DNA of 42,876 nt from an uncultured Collinsella sp. (GTDB lineage Bacteria; Actinomycetota; Coriobacteriia; Coriobacteriales; Coriobacteriaceae). The DNA is taken from NCBI GenBank assembly GCA_902479095.1, contig CABSNL010000012.1, positions 1 to 42,876 on the forward strand, written 5' to 3'. A program made the position numbers and the translations under genes. This document shows, piece by piece, positions 17,801 through 25,827 of the stretch. The number at the start of each line of letters is the position of its first letter. Position 1 is the first letter of the stretch. The notes beneath the pieces are model-generated. The model did not search any database. It saw only the letters and a list, made by a program, of their open reading frames with translations, and was not told the DNA's origin.

Positions 17801-18567
17801 CCGAGCTCATGGCGCATCTCCATGTAGCGGTCGAAGGCCTGCTGCACCACGGCGTCGTCGATCGTCACGTCATCCAGGACGGTGCCGAAGGTGGTGTGAC
17901 GGCAGTGGTCGGACCAATAGGTGTCGATCACGCGGATCTCGGTGATGGTGGGGTCGCGATCCTCATCGCGGAAGTACTGCTGGCAGAAGGCGATGTCCGC
18001 CTCGTCCATGGCAAGGCCGCGATCGGCGATAAAGGCGGCAAGGCCGGCCTCGTCGAGCTCGCGGAAACCGTCGAGCACCTCGACGGGCTGGGGCTCGGGG
18101 GTCTCCATGTACAGCGTCTCGGGCAGGTCGAGCGAGGCGATGCGCGCCTCGACGGGGTTCACCACGTAGTGCTTGATGGCATCGATGGCGGCCTTGTCCA
18201 GAGCGCCCGAGATCATATAGACCTTGGCGGAGCGCACGGCGGGGCGCTCGCCCTGGCTGATGAGCTGCACGCACTCGCTGGCGGAGTCGGCGCGCTGGTC
18301 AAACTGGCCAGGCAGGAATTCGACGGCAAAGACGGCGCCATCGCTTGCGGGGAGCTCGTCGTAGGTCACATCGACCTGGGGCTCGCTAAAGACGGTCGGC
18401 ACGCAGGAGCGGAAAAGCTCCTCGTCGATGCCCTCGACGTCGTAGCGGTTGATGATCCTCAGGGCCTCGATGCCCTTGATGCCGAGAATTTCGGTCAGCT
18501 CGCCCTTGAGCTGCTGAGCCTCGACGTCGAACCCGGGTTTCTTCTCCACGTAGATACGAGAGACCAT
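14821..18567 (-). CDS. purL: Phosphoribosylformylglycinamidine synthase, single-chain form
   Basis: A 1248-residue enzyme of purine synthesis that converts FGAR, glutamine and ATP to FGAM. All parts are in one chain: a PurS-like N terminus, the synthetase domains with DTYWSDHCRHTTF and NETHNHPTEIEPFGGAATC, and a C-terminal glutaminase with PVFPGNNCEYDSARAF, GGFSGGDEPDG, the catalytic cysteine in GICNGFQAL, and AISHGEGRF. In most Gram-positives these are separate PurS, PurL and PurQ proteins, so the fused form is notable but known in several lineages. I chose the ATG at 18567 (MVSRIYVEKKPG) with AGGAA upstream; the frame extends 36 codons further without similarity. The gene stands alone with its own terminator. 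Confidence 0.95.
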   Translation of the reverse strand: MVSRIYVEKKPGFDVEAQQLKGELTEILGIKGIEALRIINRYDVEGIDEELFRSCVPTVFSEPQVDVTYDELPASDGAVFAVEFLPGQFDQRADSASECVQLISQGERPAVRSAKVYMISGALDKAAIDAIKHYVVNPVEARIASLDLPETLYMETPEPQPVEVLDGFRELDEAGLAAFIADRGLAMDEADIAFCQQYFRDEDRDPTITEIRVIDTYWSDHCRHTTFGTVLDDVTIDDAVVQQAFDRYMEMRHELGRDAKPVCLMDMGTIGAKYLKKTGVMTDVDESEEINACTVKVKVDVDGEDQDWLFLFKNETHNHPTEIEPFGGAATCVGGAIRDPLSGRSYVYQAMRVTGAGDPTVPVSETLEGKLPQRKLVTTAAAGYSSYGNQIGLATGQVNELYHPGYVAKRMEVGAVVGATPANHVRRECPAPTDKIILLGGRTGRDGIGGATGSSKTQNTESIETSGAEVQKGNAPVERKLQRLFRRGDACRLIKRCNDFGAGGVSVAVGELADGLYVDLDTVTKKYDGLDGTELAISESQERMACAVADGDVEEFMGYAAEENLEATVIAEVTAEPRMRMAWNGVAIVDLSREFLNSNGAPKHQVAHVCARSVWQPSWAGTTLAERMTSLVTDLNVASNKGLSERFDSTIGAATVLMPFGGKTQLTPSSAMVAKFPVDGETTTASAMAWGFNPYLMEADQFAGAYLSVVESIAKLVAAGFEHKRAYLSFQEYFERLRTEAERWGKPTAAVLGALMAQVDLGAGAIGGKDSMSGSFEDEAGELNVPPTLISFAVAVGKAARAVSPEFKGLTHRVVRITPATYGEDYRPDAQQLLAAFDAVEALTANGNALAISTPGYGCGAESLFKMCVGNQIGIELAEDVDVESLFTPLYGSFIVELAEDAELPEVADGVVVEPLGTTVEGYVIDTGSEVIELSELQEAWESGIEGVFAYRSADETPEVETIDFRAKDIHVYGGAKIARPRVVIPVFPGNNCEYDSARAFRAAGAEADTFVINNLTPEAVAESTHELARRIRASQIVMIPGGFSGGDEPDGSAKFITAFFRAPEVTEAVRDLLKARDGLMLGICNGFQALIKLGLVPYGDIVDATPDAPTLTFNTIGRHQSRLVRTRISSNLSPWLSQCSLDDPYTVAISHGEGRFVANDEVLAQLIANGQVATQYVGEDGKPSMDLSVNPNGSALAIEGITSPDGRVLGKMGHAERRGDNLYRNVPEHVPGDKFMPIFESGVAYFA

Positions 18568-18751
18568 TGGTTCCTGCCTTCCTGATCGGTTGGGCGTACG
18601 GTACGGTATGCGGCAGCGGTCGGTTTGCGGGGCAAGCCTCGCGGTCGCCTTGAGCCACATGTTTGTAAACCTCACTATGATACGACAGCTCGCGGCGCGT
18701 TGAGGACGGCGAGGGTGCTACAGTGAAGCGCAAACAAGAGAAAGGCATCAC

Positions 18752-20314
18752 ATGGCATTCGTTTCACTCGCCATCATCGCGCTCGTGGCCTTTGCAAGCC
18801 CCTTCATCGCCTCGGCGATCCCCGGGAAACCCGTTCCCGAGACGGTCTTTTTGCTCGTGTTTGGCGCGGTGCTGGGACCCCATATGCTCGACTTTATCCA
18901 TGTAGATGCCGAGGTCTCGCTCGTGTCCGAGCTCGGCCTGGCCTTTTTGTTCCTGCTTGCCGGCTTTGAGATCGACCCCAAGAGCATCACGGGTGTGGAG
19001 GGGCGCTACGGCTTGGCGACGTGGGTCGTCACGTTTGGTATCGCCTGGCTTGCCGTGCGCTTTACCCCGTGGTTCTCGGTCAGTCATTTCGACGGTATCG
19101 CCGTGACGCTTGCCCTTACTTCCACGGCGCTCGGTACGCTTGTGCCCATCATGCGCGAGCGCTCGCTCACCGGCACGCGTGTGGGCGACTCAATTCTCGC
19201 GTATGGCACTTGGGGCGAGCTCGGTCCCGTGCTCGCCATGTCGGTGCTGCTGTCTGCCCGCACCGGCATCCAAACGCTTGTAATCCTTGGCTTGTTTGCG
19301 GTGGTCTGCGTGTTGCTGGCCGTGGTCCCGAGCCGCTCCAAGCGCGTCGGCAGCCGCTTCTTTGCGTTTGTCGAGGAACGCGCCGATACCACGTCGCAGA
19401 CCTTCGTGCGCCTGACGGTGCTCATCCTGGTCACGCTCGTGGCGTTCTCGGCTGTCTTTGATCTCGACATCGTGTTGGGTTCTTTTGCCGCCGGCTTTGT
19501 CCTGCGCTATATCATCCCCGAGGGCAACCATACGCTCGAGACCAAGCTCGACGGCCTGGCCTACGGCTTTTTGATTCCGGTGTTCTTTACCGTATCGGGC
19601 GCAAAGATCGATCTGACGGCCGTGGCGTCGCGCCCGGGCTTGCTCGCGGGTTTTATCGTGGCGTTGCTGATTATTCGTGCCGTGCCCATTCTCATCTCTA
19701 TGGGCATTTGTCCCGCGACGCGCGATGTGTCGGCGTATGGCCGCATTACCGTGGCCCTGTACTGCACCACGGCCCTGCCGATCATCGTTGCCGTGACAAG
19801 CGTTGCCGTCAACGCGGGTGCGCTGTCGCAAGATATTGCGTCGGTCATGGTTGCCGCTGGTGCCATCACGGTGTTCTTGATGCCATTGCTCGCGCAGCTC
19901 TTCTACCGCGTGGTCGACGCCGCGCCGGTTGCCGCCGTGGCAGAAGTTGCCGAGCATCCATCCGATGCGCTCGACATCCTGCGTGCTCATCACGATTTGG
20001 CAAGCCTGCTCGCACGCGAGCACGAGTTGCTGACATCGCATGGCCATGGTCGCGTATTTGAGGGCCTGCCTACGCTCGATACGATTGCCGAGCGTCTTTC
20101 CGCTGAGGCGGCGAGCGGCCATATCGATGCCCGTATTGTGGACGCGGCACATCTTCTTGCCGATAAGACCTATGGAGACGAGGTCGACCCGTCCGAGCTG
20201 ACTCCGCGCGAGCGTCGCCGCCTGGAGCGCGCTAAGCTCGCCGTGCGCGAATACCGCCGCCGCATGCTGGAGCTCTATGCGCGCGATGAAGCCCAGGACG
20301 ACGACGGCAGGTAG
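18752..20314 (+). CDS. Cation:proton antiporter (CPA2 family)
   Basis: A 520-residue protein: about twelve helices over residues 1-390, with the CPA2 pattern PGKPVPETVFLLVFGAVLGP, ELGLAFLFLLAGFEIDP, ALTSTALGTLVPIMRE and VLGSFAAGFVLRYI, then a soluble C-terminal tail of about 120 residues rich in Arg, Glu and Ala. It should exchange Na+ or K+ for H+ across the cell membrane. The tail has no TrkA-N or USP domain I can recognise and may be a coiled regulatory part (RERRRLERAKLAVREYRRR). The start has GAGAAAGG upstream. It is divergent from purL. Confidence 0.88.
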   Translation: MAFVSLAIIALVAFASPFIASAIPGKPVPETVFLLVFGAVLGPHMLDFIHVDAEVSLVSELGLAFLFLLAGFEIDPKSITGVEGRYGLATWVVTFGIAWLAVRFTPWFSVSHFDGIAVTLALTSTALGTLVPIMRERSLTGTRVGDSILAYGTWGELGPVLAMSVLLSARTGIQTLVILGLFAVVCVLLAVVPSRSKRVGSRFFAFVEERADTTSQTFVRLTVLILVTLVAFSAVFDLDIVLGSFAAGFVLRYIIPEGNHTLETKLDGLAYGFLIPVFFTVSGAKIDLTAVASRPGLLAGFIVALLIIRAVPILISMGICPATRDVSAYGRITVALYCTTALPIIVAVTSVAVNAGALSQDIASVMVAAGAITVFLMPLLAQLFYRVVDAAPVAAVAEVAEHPSDALDILRAHHDLASLLAREHELLTSHGHGRVFEGLPTLDTIAERLSAEAASGHIDARIVDAAHLLADKTYGDEVDPSELTPRERRRLERAKLAVREYRRRMLELYARDEAQDDDGR

Positions 20315-20327
20315 CCGACACCGCCGC

Positions 20328-20498
20328 GGAAAATGAATCCCGGAATTGGCGTCCAGAGTGGGATGCACTTTCCGCGAGAGGCCCGTTGTGGAAAGTGCGT
20401 CCCAGAATCGGCGTCCAAAATGGGATGCAGTTTCCTCATGAGGGCTCTGGGGGGAAACGGCATCCCGTTCTGAGCTGAAATGCCGGGACGCAGTTTCC
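20328..20498. repeat. Three consecutive 46-nt palindromic elements
   Basis: Three units of exactly 46 bases lie at 20328-20373, 20390-20435 and 20453-20498, with spacers of 16 and 17 bases. Each has arms of 15 bases that pair imperfectly (GGAAAxTGxxTCCC against GGGAxGCAxTTTCC) around a 16-base loop. Units 1 and 2 also share the loop core GGCGTCCA; the loop of unit 3 differs. They sit between two converging genes, just before a strong terminator. This looks like a REP-type intergenic element. Confidence 0.75.
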
Positions 20499-20515
20499 CT
20501 TACAAAACAGAAGAA

Positions 20516-20554
20516 GGCGCGCTGCCTGCGGTTGATGCAGGCAGCGCGCCTTTT
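20516..20554. terminator. Bidirectional terminator between antiporter and homoserine dehydrogenase
   Basis: GGCGCGCTGCCTGC and GCAGGCAGCGCGCC form a perfect 14-base-pair stem with a 7-base loop, followed by TTTT on the plus strand and a pyrimidine-rich TTCTTCTG on the minus strand. It can end both converging genes. Confidence 0.9.
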
Positions 20555-20587
20555 GCGTTGAGCTTCGTTGAGGTTCGAAGTAGTGGA

Positions 20588-21931
20588 CTAGTTCGCCATG
20601 ACGCCTTCGGTCCAAGCCTCAACGTCCTCGATGCGCAGGACGTTGGCGACCTCGGCCACGCAGTCGACGCCGGCAAGCTCGGCGGCGGCAGCCTGGACGT
20701 CCTTCTCGAGCGCGCGGTGCGTCAGGAAGATGACCGAGCAGGCATCGCTGACGCCCGACTTGCCGTCCTCGACCTGGTTGATGAGCGAGATCGAGATGTT
20801 GTGCTTGGCAAAGATGTCGACCGTCTCGGACAGGGCGCCCACGCGGTCGGCGACCTTCAGGCGCACATAGTACTTGGTCTGGAGCTCGTCCATGGGCTTA
20901 AAGGCGAGATTGTGACCATAGGGCTCAATCTCGGGCAGCGGAGCCACGCCGCGGCTGATCTGCTCGGAGAGCGACAGGATATCGCCCACGACGGCGCTCG
21001 CGGTGGGGAAGGAGCCTGCGCCGGCACCATAGAACATGGTTTCGCCCACGGCGTCACCCACCACGTAGACGGCGTTCATGGCGCCGTTGACCTTGGCGAG
21101 CATATGGTCTGCCGGGATGAGCGTGGGATGCACGCGGACGTCGACGCCGGCGTCGGTGTTGCGTGCGATGCCCAGCAGCTTGATGGTGTAGCCGAGCTCG
21201 CGGGCCTGGGCGATGTCCTCGGCGCCGATGGTACGGATACCCTGTTGGTAGACATCGTCGGTGGTCACGCGGGTGCCAAAGCCGATGGAAGCGAGGATTG
21301 CCGTCTTGCTGGCGGCATCGAAGCCGTCGACGTCGGCGGACGGGTCGGCCTCGGCATAGCCCTTTGCCTGGGCGTCGGCGAGCACGTCAGCGTAATCGGC
21401 GCCCTCGGCGTCCATGCGCGACAGGATGTAGTTGGTGGTGCCGTTGAGAATGCCAGCGATGGTCAGGATCTTGTTGCCCACCAGGTCGTGCTCGAGCGTG
21501 CTGACAATGGGGATGCCACCGCCGCAGCTGGCCTCGCACTTAATCTGCACGCCGCACGCGCGCGCCTTCTCGGCGAGCGTCTCGACATGACGGCCCAGCA
21601 GGGCCTTGTTGGCAGAGACGACGTGCTTGCCGTTCTCGAAGGCGGTGGTGAAGATTTCGGTCGCGGGGTGCTCGCCGCCGATGAGCTCGACGACGATATC
21701 GACGGCGGGGTCGGTGACGACGTCGTGCCAGTCGCTCGTAAAGGCCTCGCGCTCAATACCGGCAGCTTCGGCCTGCTCCCAGGCAAGCGCGCAGGCGCGG
21801 GTCAGCTTAAGGTCGATGCCGTAGGCGGCCAGGTACTCATCGTGGTGGCTCTTGATCAGACGGGCCACGCCGCCGCCGACGGTTCCAAGACCGATCAGAC
21901 CGACGTTCACGGTGCGCAGGGGTTCGCTCAT
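20588..21931 (-). CDS. hom: Homoserine dehydrogenase
   Basis: A 447-residue enzyme that reduces aspartate semialdehyde to homoserine, the branch to threonine and methionine. It shows the NAD(P)-binding start VGLIGLGTVGGGVARLI, then VVSANKALLGRH, the catalytic core GGGIPIVSTL and GILNGTTNYILSRM, and a C-terminal ACT domain (YYVRLKVADRVGALSETVDI) that usually gives threonine feedback. The length fits the ACT-bearing class of 430-450. The start at 21931 has AAGGAG upstream. It is a single gene; no thrB or thrC lies alongside. Confidence 0.94.
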   Translation of the reverse strand: MSEPLRTVNVGLIGLGTVGGGVARLIKSHHDEYLAAYGIDLKLTRACALAWEQAEAAGIEREAFTSDWHDVVTDPAVDIVVELIGGEHPATEIFTTAFENGKHVVSANKALLGRHVETLAEKARACGVQIKCEASCGGGIPIVSTLEHDLVGNKILTIAGILNGTTNYILSRMDAEGADYADVLADAQAKGYAEADPSADVDGFDAASKTAILASIGFGTRVTTDDVYQQGIRTIGAEDIAQARELGYTIKLLGIARNTDAGVDVRVHPTLIPADHMLAKVNGAMNAVYVVGDAVGETMFYGAGAGSFPTASAVVGDILSLSEQISRGVAPLPEIEPYGHNLAFKPMDELQTKYYVRLKVADRVGALSETVDIFAKHNISISLINQVEDGKSGVSDACSVIFLTHRALEKDVQAAAAELAGVDCVAEVANVLRIEDVEAWTEGVMAN

Positions 21932-22181
21932 AGATAGCTCCTTCGTGCATCTTATGGATGGATTAACCGCTTAAAGGTTGAGTGCATTCTAGCGTGAACC
22001 GAGGGCGCGTGCTCGCCAGGCAACAGGAGTCGCACAAAACGGCACCCCCGAAACGCTGCGGAAACATTGGAAACATGCTCGCTACAAACGGAACTCCGTA
22101 ACAAACTGTCAACGTTTGCACCATAAGGTTTGCCCTGTACCGCAAGACGGCCGCACCGCGGCCAGCGAAAAGGGGGACACC

Positions 22182-23348
22182 ATGTTCAACATCAACAGCA
22201 CGCTCAGCCGTAGGAACTTTCTCGCCGGCGCCGCGGCGCTCGGCAGCACCGTCGCGCTCGCTGGTTGCTCGTCGGGTGGCTCGGACGGCGGCTCCACCGA
22301 TGACGGCAAGACCTTCAAGATCGGTGTCATCGGCCCTCTGACTGGCGCCGCGGCAACCTATGGCGTTTCGGCCGAGAAGGGTGCCAAGCTCGCCGCCAAG
22401 GATTTCTCGACCAAGGACCTCAAGCTTTCGCTTAAGTCCGAGGACGATGTCGCCGACGGCGAGAAGGCCATCAACGCCTTCAATACCCTGTGCGACTGGG
22501 GCATGCAGGCTCTCGTCGGCCCCGTCACGACTGGTGCCGCCGTCGCTGTCTCGGGCGAGATTGCCGACGACATGCTCATGGTCACGCCCTCGGCCTCGTC
22601 TCTCGATGTCACCAAGGATAAGACCACGGTCTTTCAGGTTTGCTTCACCGATCCCACCATGGGCGCCAGCGCCGCGAAGTTCTTGGCCGAGAAGTACGCG
22701 GACGCCAAGATCGCCTTGTTTTACAACTCCGGCGATACGTACAGCTCGGGTGTTGCCGATGCCTTTGCCGAGCAGGCCAAGGAGTCCAAACTTGATATCG
22801 TCGATACCGAGACCTTTAAGGACGATTCTTCCACGAGCTTTACCAACCAGCTCACCAAGGCCAAGGAGGCCGGCGCCACGCTCATCTTTGCGCCGATCTA
22901 CTACACGCCGGCGTCCGTTTTGCTCAAGAACGCCAAGGACATGGGCTACGACATGACGCTCATGGGTACCGACGGCATGGACGGCCTGCTCTCTGTGGAG
23001 GGCTTCGATACCTCTCTTGCCGAGGGCGTACTGCTCATGACCCCGTTTTCGGCTGACGATGAGAAGAATGCCGACTTCGTCAAGGCCTATAAGGATGCCT
23101 ACGACGAGACGCCCAACCAGTTTGCCGCCGACGCCTACGATTGCGTCCACGCAATCGTCGAGGCTATCGATAAAGCGGGCATCGACCTTACGGCCGACGG
23201 CGCCGACATTGCCGGCGACCTTGCCAAGGCCATGCGCAAGATCAAGATCGACGGCCTGACCGGCGAGCTAACGTGGAATGACGAAGGTCAGGTCGAAAAG
23301 CCTGCTACGGCCTATGTGATTCAGGACGGTAAGTACATCGCCGCCTAA
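22182..23348 (+). CDS. livJ: Branched-chain amino-acid ABC transporter substrate-binding lipoprotein (copy 1)
   Basis: A 388-residue periplasmic-binding-type protein, tethered outside the membrane as a lipoprotein: SRRNFLAGAAALGS with twin arginines, then the lipobox ALAGC. The body is LivJ/LivK type I: IGVIGPLTGAAATYGVSAEK, NTLCDWGMQALVGPVTTGA, FAPIYYTPASVLLKNAKDMG and TPFSADDEKNADFV. It binds leucine, isoleucine, valine or related amino acids. The start at 22182 has AAAAGGGGGA upstream. It is the first gene of the liv cluster and has a close tandem paralogue right after it. Confidence 0.93.
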   Translation: MFNINSTLSRRNFLAGAAALGSTVALAGCSSGGSDGGSTDDGKTFKIGVIGPLTGAAATYGVSAEKGAKLAAKDFSTKDLKLSLKSEDDVADGEKAINAFNTLCDWGMQALVGPVTTGAAVAVSGEIADDMLMVTPSASSLDVTKDKTTVFQVCFTDPTMGASAAKFLAEKYADAKIALFYNSGDTYSSGVADAFAEQAKESKLDIVDTETFKDDSSTSFTNQLTKAKEAGATLIFAPIYYTPASVLLKNAKDMGYDMTLMGTDGMDGLLSVEGFDTSLAEGVLLMTPFSADDEKNADFVKAYKDAYDETPNQFAADAYDCVHAIVEAIDKAGIDLTADGADIAGDLAKAMRKIKIDGLTGELTWNDEGQVEKPATAYVIQDGKYIAA

Positions 23349-23495
23349 GTGCATATACATCGAGACCGGCGGGCCGTTTTATTCAGGGCAAGGACGCCTG
23401 TAACAGAACGGAAACATTACTTTCACACAATAAAGTGGCTAAACTGCATAAACCGACAGGAATACGCAGATTTATGGATAAATGGACAAAACAAA

Positions 23496-23529
23496 AGAAA
23501 AGTTGAAATAATCGCCACTTTTCTCAACT
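23496..23529 (+). promoter_or_regulatory. Overlapping alternative inverted repeats between the two livJ genes
   Basis: The 270-base gap 23349-23618 is clearly AT-richer than its surroundings. In it AGAAAAGT/ACTTTTCT (23496-23503 with 23517-23524) and AGTTGA/TCAACT (23501-23506 with 23524-23529) overlap, so only one pairing can form at a time. A possible -10 (TACTAT) lies at 23538-23543. Two short hairpins (CGCCG/CGGCG near 23552-23565, GTCGGGT/ACCCGAC at 23577-23597) precede the ribosome site of copy 2. This suggests a separate promoter or operator for the second gene. Confidence 0.35.
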
Positions 23530-23618
23530 AAAGCGTCTACTATTTTGCGAACGCCGAACACGGCGAAGGATGGCCTGTCGGGTAACCGAAACCCGACGAG
23601 ATTTGAGAGGAGAGCCGC

Positions 23619-24806
23619 ATGTCGAGCCTCACCGGTAAGTCATTGAACCCTGTTATGAATCGCAGGAGCGTTATCGCGAGCGCAGCAGGTCTGGGGGCGA
23701 TGTCCATTCTAGCTGGCTGCTCCTCCAACGGCGGCGACAGCGGTTCCGCGTCGGGCGACGCTTCGTTTAAGATCGGCACCATCGGCCCGCTGACCGGTGC
23801 CAACGCGTCCTACGGCAAGTCCGTTACACAGGCTGTCGAGCTTGGCTGCAAGGATTTCTCGACCAAGGAGCTGCCGCTTGTCAGCAAGGCCGAGGACGAC
23901 CAGGCTGACGGCGAGAAGGCCGTCAACGCCTTCAACACCCTGCTCGACTGGGGCATGCAGGCCCTTGTCGGTCCGACCACCACGGGTGCGTCGGTCGCCG
24001 TTGCTGCTGAGTGCGGTAACGACCCCGAGACGTTCATGATTACCCCGTCCGCGTCCTCCGAGGACGTTACCAAGGGCAAGGATTGCGTCTTCCAGGTTTG
24101 CTTTACCGACCCCAACCAAGGTGTCAACGCTGCCAAGTTCCTGGCGCAGAAGTATGCGAACGAGAAGTTCGTGCTGTTCTATAACTCCGGCGACGCCTAT
24201 TCTTCGGGCATCGCAGATTCCTTTAAGGCCCAGGCCGCTAAGTCTAAGCTTGAGATTGTCGACGAGGAGACCTTTAAGGACGACTCCGCCACGAGCTTTA
24301 CCAACCAGCTGACCAAGGCCAAGCAGGCAGGCGCCACCATGATCTTTGCGCCGATCTACTACACGCCGGCGTCCGTCCTGCTCAAGAACGCCAAGGACAT
24401 GGGCTACGACGTCAAGATGATGGGCTGCGACGGCATGGATGGCATCCAGGGCGTTGAGGGCTTCGACACCTCTCTTGCCGAGGGTCTGCTGCTCATGACC
24501 CCGTTTTCCGCCGACGACGAGAAGAACGCCGACTTCGTCAACGCTTACAAAGATAAGTACGGCGATACCCCCGACCAGTTTGCCGCCGACGCCTACGACG
24601 GCGTGCATGCTGTGGTCGAGGCTCTCAAGGAGGCCGGCCTGGGTGTCGACGCCGATCCCACCGAGGTTGCCGAGAAGCTTCCCGAGGCTATGCGCAACAT
24701 TACTGTTGACGGCCTGACTGGCAAGCTCTCCTGGAACGACAAGGGCCAGGTCCAGAAGGAGCCCACGGCGTACGTCATCACCGATGGCAAGTACGTACAG
24801 GCCTAA
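23619..24806 (+). CDS. livJ: Branched-chain amino-acid ABC transporter substrate-binding lipoprotein (copy 2)
   Basis: A 395-residue paralogue of the preceding gene. Long stretches are identical (FAPIYYTPASVLLKNAKDMG, VEGFDTSLAEG, LLMTPFSADDEKNADFV), while the signal region differs (MNRRSVIASAAGLGAMSILA then GC). It is a lipoprotein for branched-chain or related amino-acid import. The ATG at 23619 has GAGAGGAG upstream; a second ATG at 23655 would also give a lipoprotein signal and could be the true start. A hairpin region follows before livH, which would let the binding protein be made in excess over the permeases. Confidence 0.93.
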   Translation: MSSLTGKSLNPVMNRRSVIASAAGLGAMSILAGCSSNGGDSGSASGDASFKIGTIGPLTGANASYGKSVTQAVELGCKDFSTKELPLVSKAEDDQADGEKAVNAFNTLLDWGMQALVGPTTTGASVAVAAECGNDPETFMITPSASSEDVTKGKDCVFQVCFTDPNQGVNAAKFLAQKYANEKFVLFYNSGDAYSSGIADSFKAQAAKSKLEIVDEETFKDDSATSFTNQLTKAKQAGATMIFAPIYYTPASVLLKNAKDMGYDVKMMGCDGMDGIQGVEGFDTSLAEGLLLMTPFSADDEKNADFVNAYKDKYGDTPDQFAADAYDGVHAVVEALKEAGLGVDADPTEVAEKLPEAMRNITVDGLTGKLSWNDKGQVQKEPTAYVITDGKYVQA

Positions 24807-24837
24807 TTGGCCGCCTTACATAGAGCGGTTTTGATCC

Positions 24838-24899
24838 CAAGCAGGGGAGGTTTTGGCCTTCCCTGCTTGCTTGGTATCTAGGGACAGTGTAACGTCCCT
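24838..24899 (+). terminator. Hairpins between livJ copy 2 and livH (partial terminator)
   Basis: CAAGCAGGG (24838-24846) pairs with CCCTGCTTG (24861-24869), with inner AGG/CCT pairs and one mismatch. A second perfect stem AGGGAC/GTCCCT lies at 24880-24899. Neither has a long T-run, so read-through into livH is expected. Such a structure commonly lowers permease expression relative to the binding protein. Confidence 0.6.
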
Positions 24900-24945
24900 G
24901 TTTCATACATTAACTGGAAACCTATTCGAAAGGGGGATGTGGAAC

Positions 24946-25827
24946 ATGACGGTCTTTATCCAATACCTGGTCAACGGCCTGTCCATGGGCAGCGTCTACG
25001 CCATCATCGCGTTGGGCTACACCATGGTCTACGGTATCGCCAAGATGCTGAACTTCGCTCACGGCGATGTCATCATGGTCGGTGCCTATGTCTCGTTCTG
25101 TGCCACGTCGTATCTCGGCCTTCCGGGCTGGGCATCTGTAATTCTTTCTTGTGTGGTCTGTACCGTTCTCGGTGTTCTCATCGAGGGTCTGGCATACAAG
25201 CCGCTGCGCCAAGCAGGCCCGCTGGCCGTTCTGATCACGGCCATCGGCGTGTCTTACTTCCTGCAGAACGCCGCGCAGCTTCTGTGGGGCGCCACGCCCA
25301 AGAACTTCACTTCGCTCGTCACCTTCCAGGTGCCGGAGTTCTTGGCCAAGTTCAACGTGAGCGCCGTCTCGCTCGTCACCATCGTCGCCTGCCTGGTTAT
25401 CATGGCCGGCCTGATGTTCTTTACAGGTAAGACCAAGATGGGCAAGGCCATGCGCGCCGTGTCCGAGGACAAGGCTGCCGCTCAGCTCATGGGCATCAAC
25501 GTCAACCGCACCATTTCGATGACGTTTGCCATCGGCTCTGCCCTTGCCGCCATCGCCGGCGTGCTGCTGTGCTCCTACTCGCCGGTGCTGCAGCCCACGA
25601 CGGGTGCTATGCCTGGTATCAAGGCCTTCGACGCCGCTGTCTTCGGTGGCATCGGCTCCATCCCCGGCGCTTTTGTCGGTGGCATTCTCATCGGCATCAT
25701 CGAGGCGATGGCGCAGGCTTACATTTCCACGAGCCTTGCCAACTCCATCGTCTTTGGTGTTTTGATCATCGTCCTGCTCGTCAAGCCTGCCGGCCTCTTG
25801 GGCAAGTACGTCCCCGAGAAGGTGTAG
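24946..25827 (+). CDS. livH: Branched-chain amino-acid ABC transporter permease LivH
   Basis: A 293-residue inner-membrane permease with about eight helices. It has LivH marks: VNGLSMGSVYAIIALGYTMV, KMLNFAHGDVIMVGAY, the EAA-like loop GKAMRAVSEDKAAAQLMGIN, and VFGGIGSIPGAFVGGILIG. I chose the ATG at 24946, nine bases after GAAAGGGGGA; the longer frame overlaps the hairpins. It pairs with LivM to form the channel, powered by LivG and LivF. Confidence 0.94.
   Translation: MTVFIQYLVNGLSMGSVYAIIALGYTMVYGIAKMLNFAHGDVIMVGAYVSFCATSYLGLPGWASVILSCVVCTVLGVLIEGLAYKPLRQAGPLAVLITAIGVSYFLQNAAQLLWGATPKNFTSLVTFQVPEFLAKFNVSAVSLVTIVACLVIMAGLMFFTGKTKMGKAMRAVSEDKAAAQLMGINVNRTISMTFAIGSALAAIAGVLLCSYSPVLQPTTGAMPGIKAFDAAVFGGIGSIPGAFVGGILIGIIEAMAQAYISTSLANSIVFGVLIIVLLVKPAGLLGKYVPEKV

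Noticed and set aside
14485..18585. A 1366-codon open frame on the plus strand, antisense to purL
   Set aside because: It is the shadow of a long, GC-rich, codon-biased gene. Its translation is Gly/Val/Asp/Ala/Leu-rich without domains, and purL on the other strand is certain.
20328..20498. The evenly spaced repeats considered as a CRISPR array
   Set aside because: Only three diverged, palindromic units with 16-17 base spacers and no cas genes; CRISPR spacers are longer and the repeats nearly identical.
21963..23150. A 395-codon minus-strand frame opposite the first livJ
   Set aside because: Antisense shadow of a certain gene; a similar shadow appears opposite the second livJ, as expected for paralogues with the same codon use.
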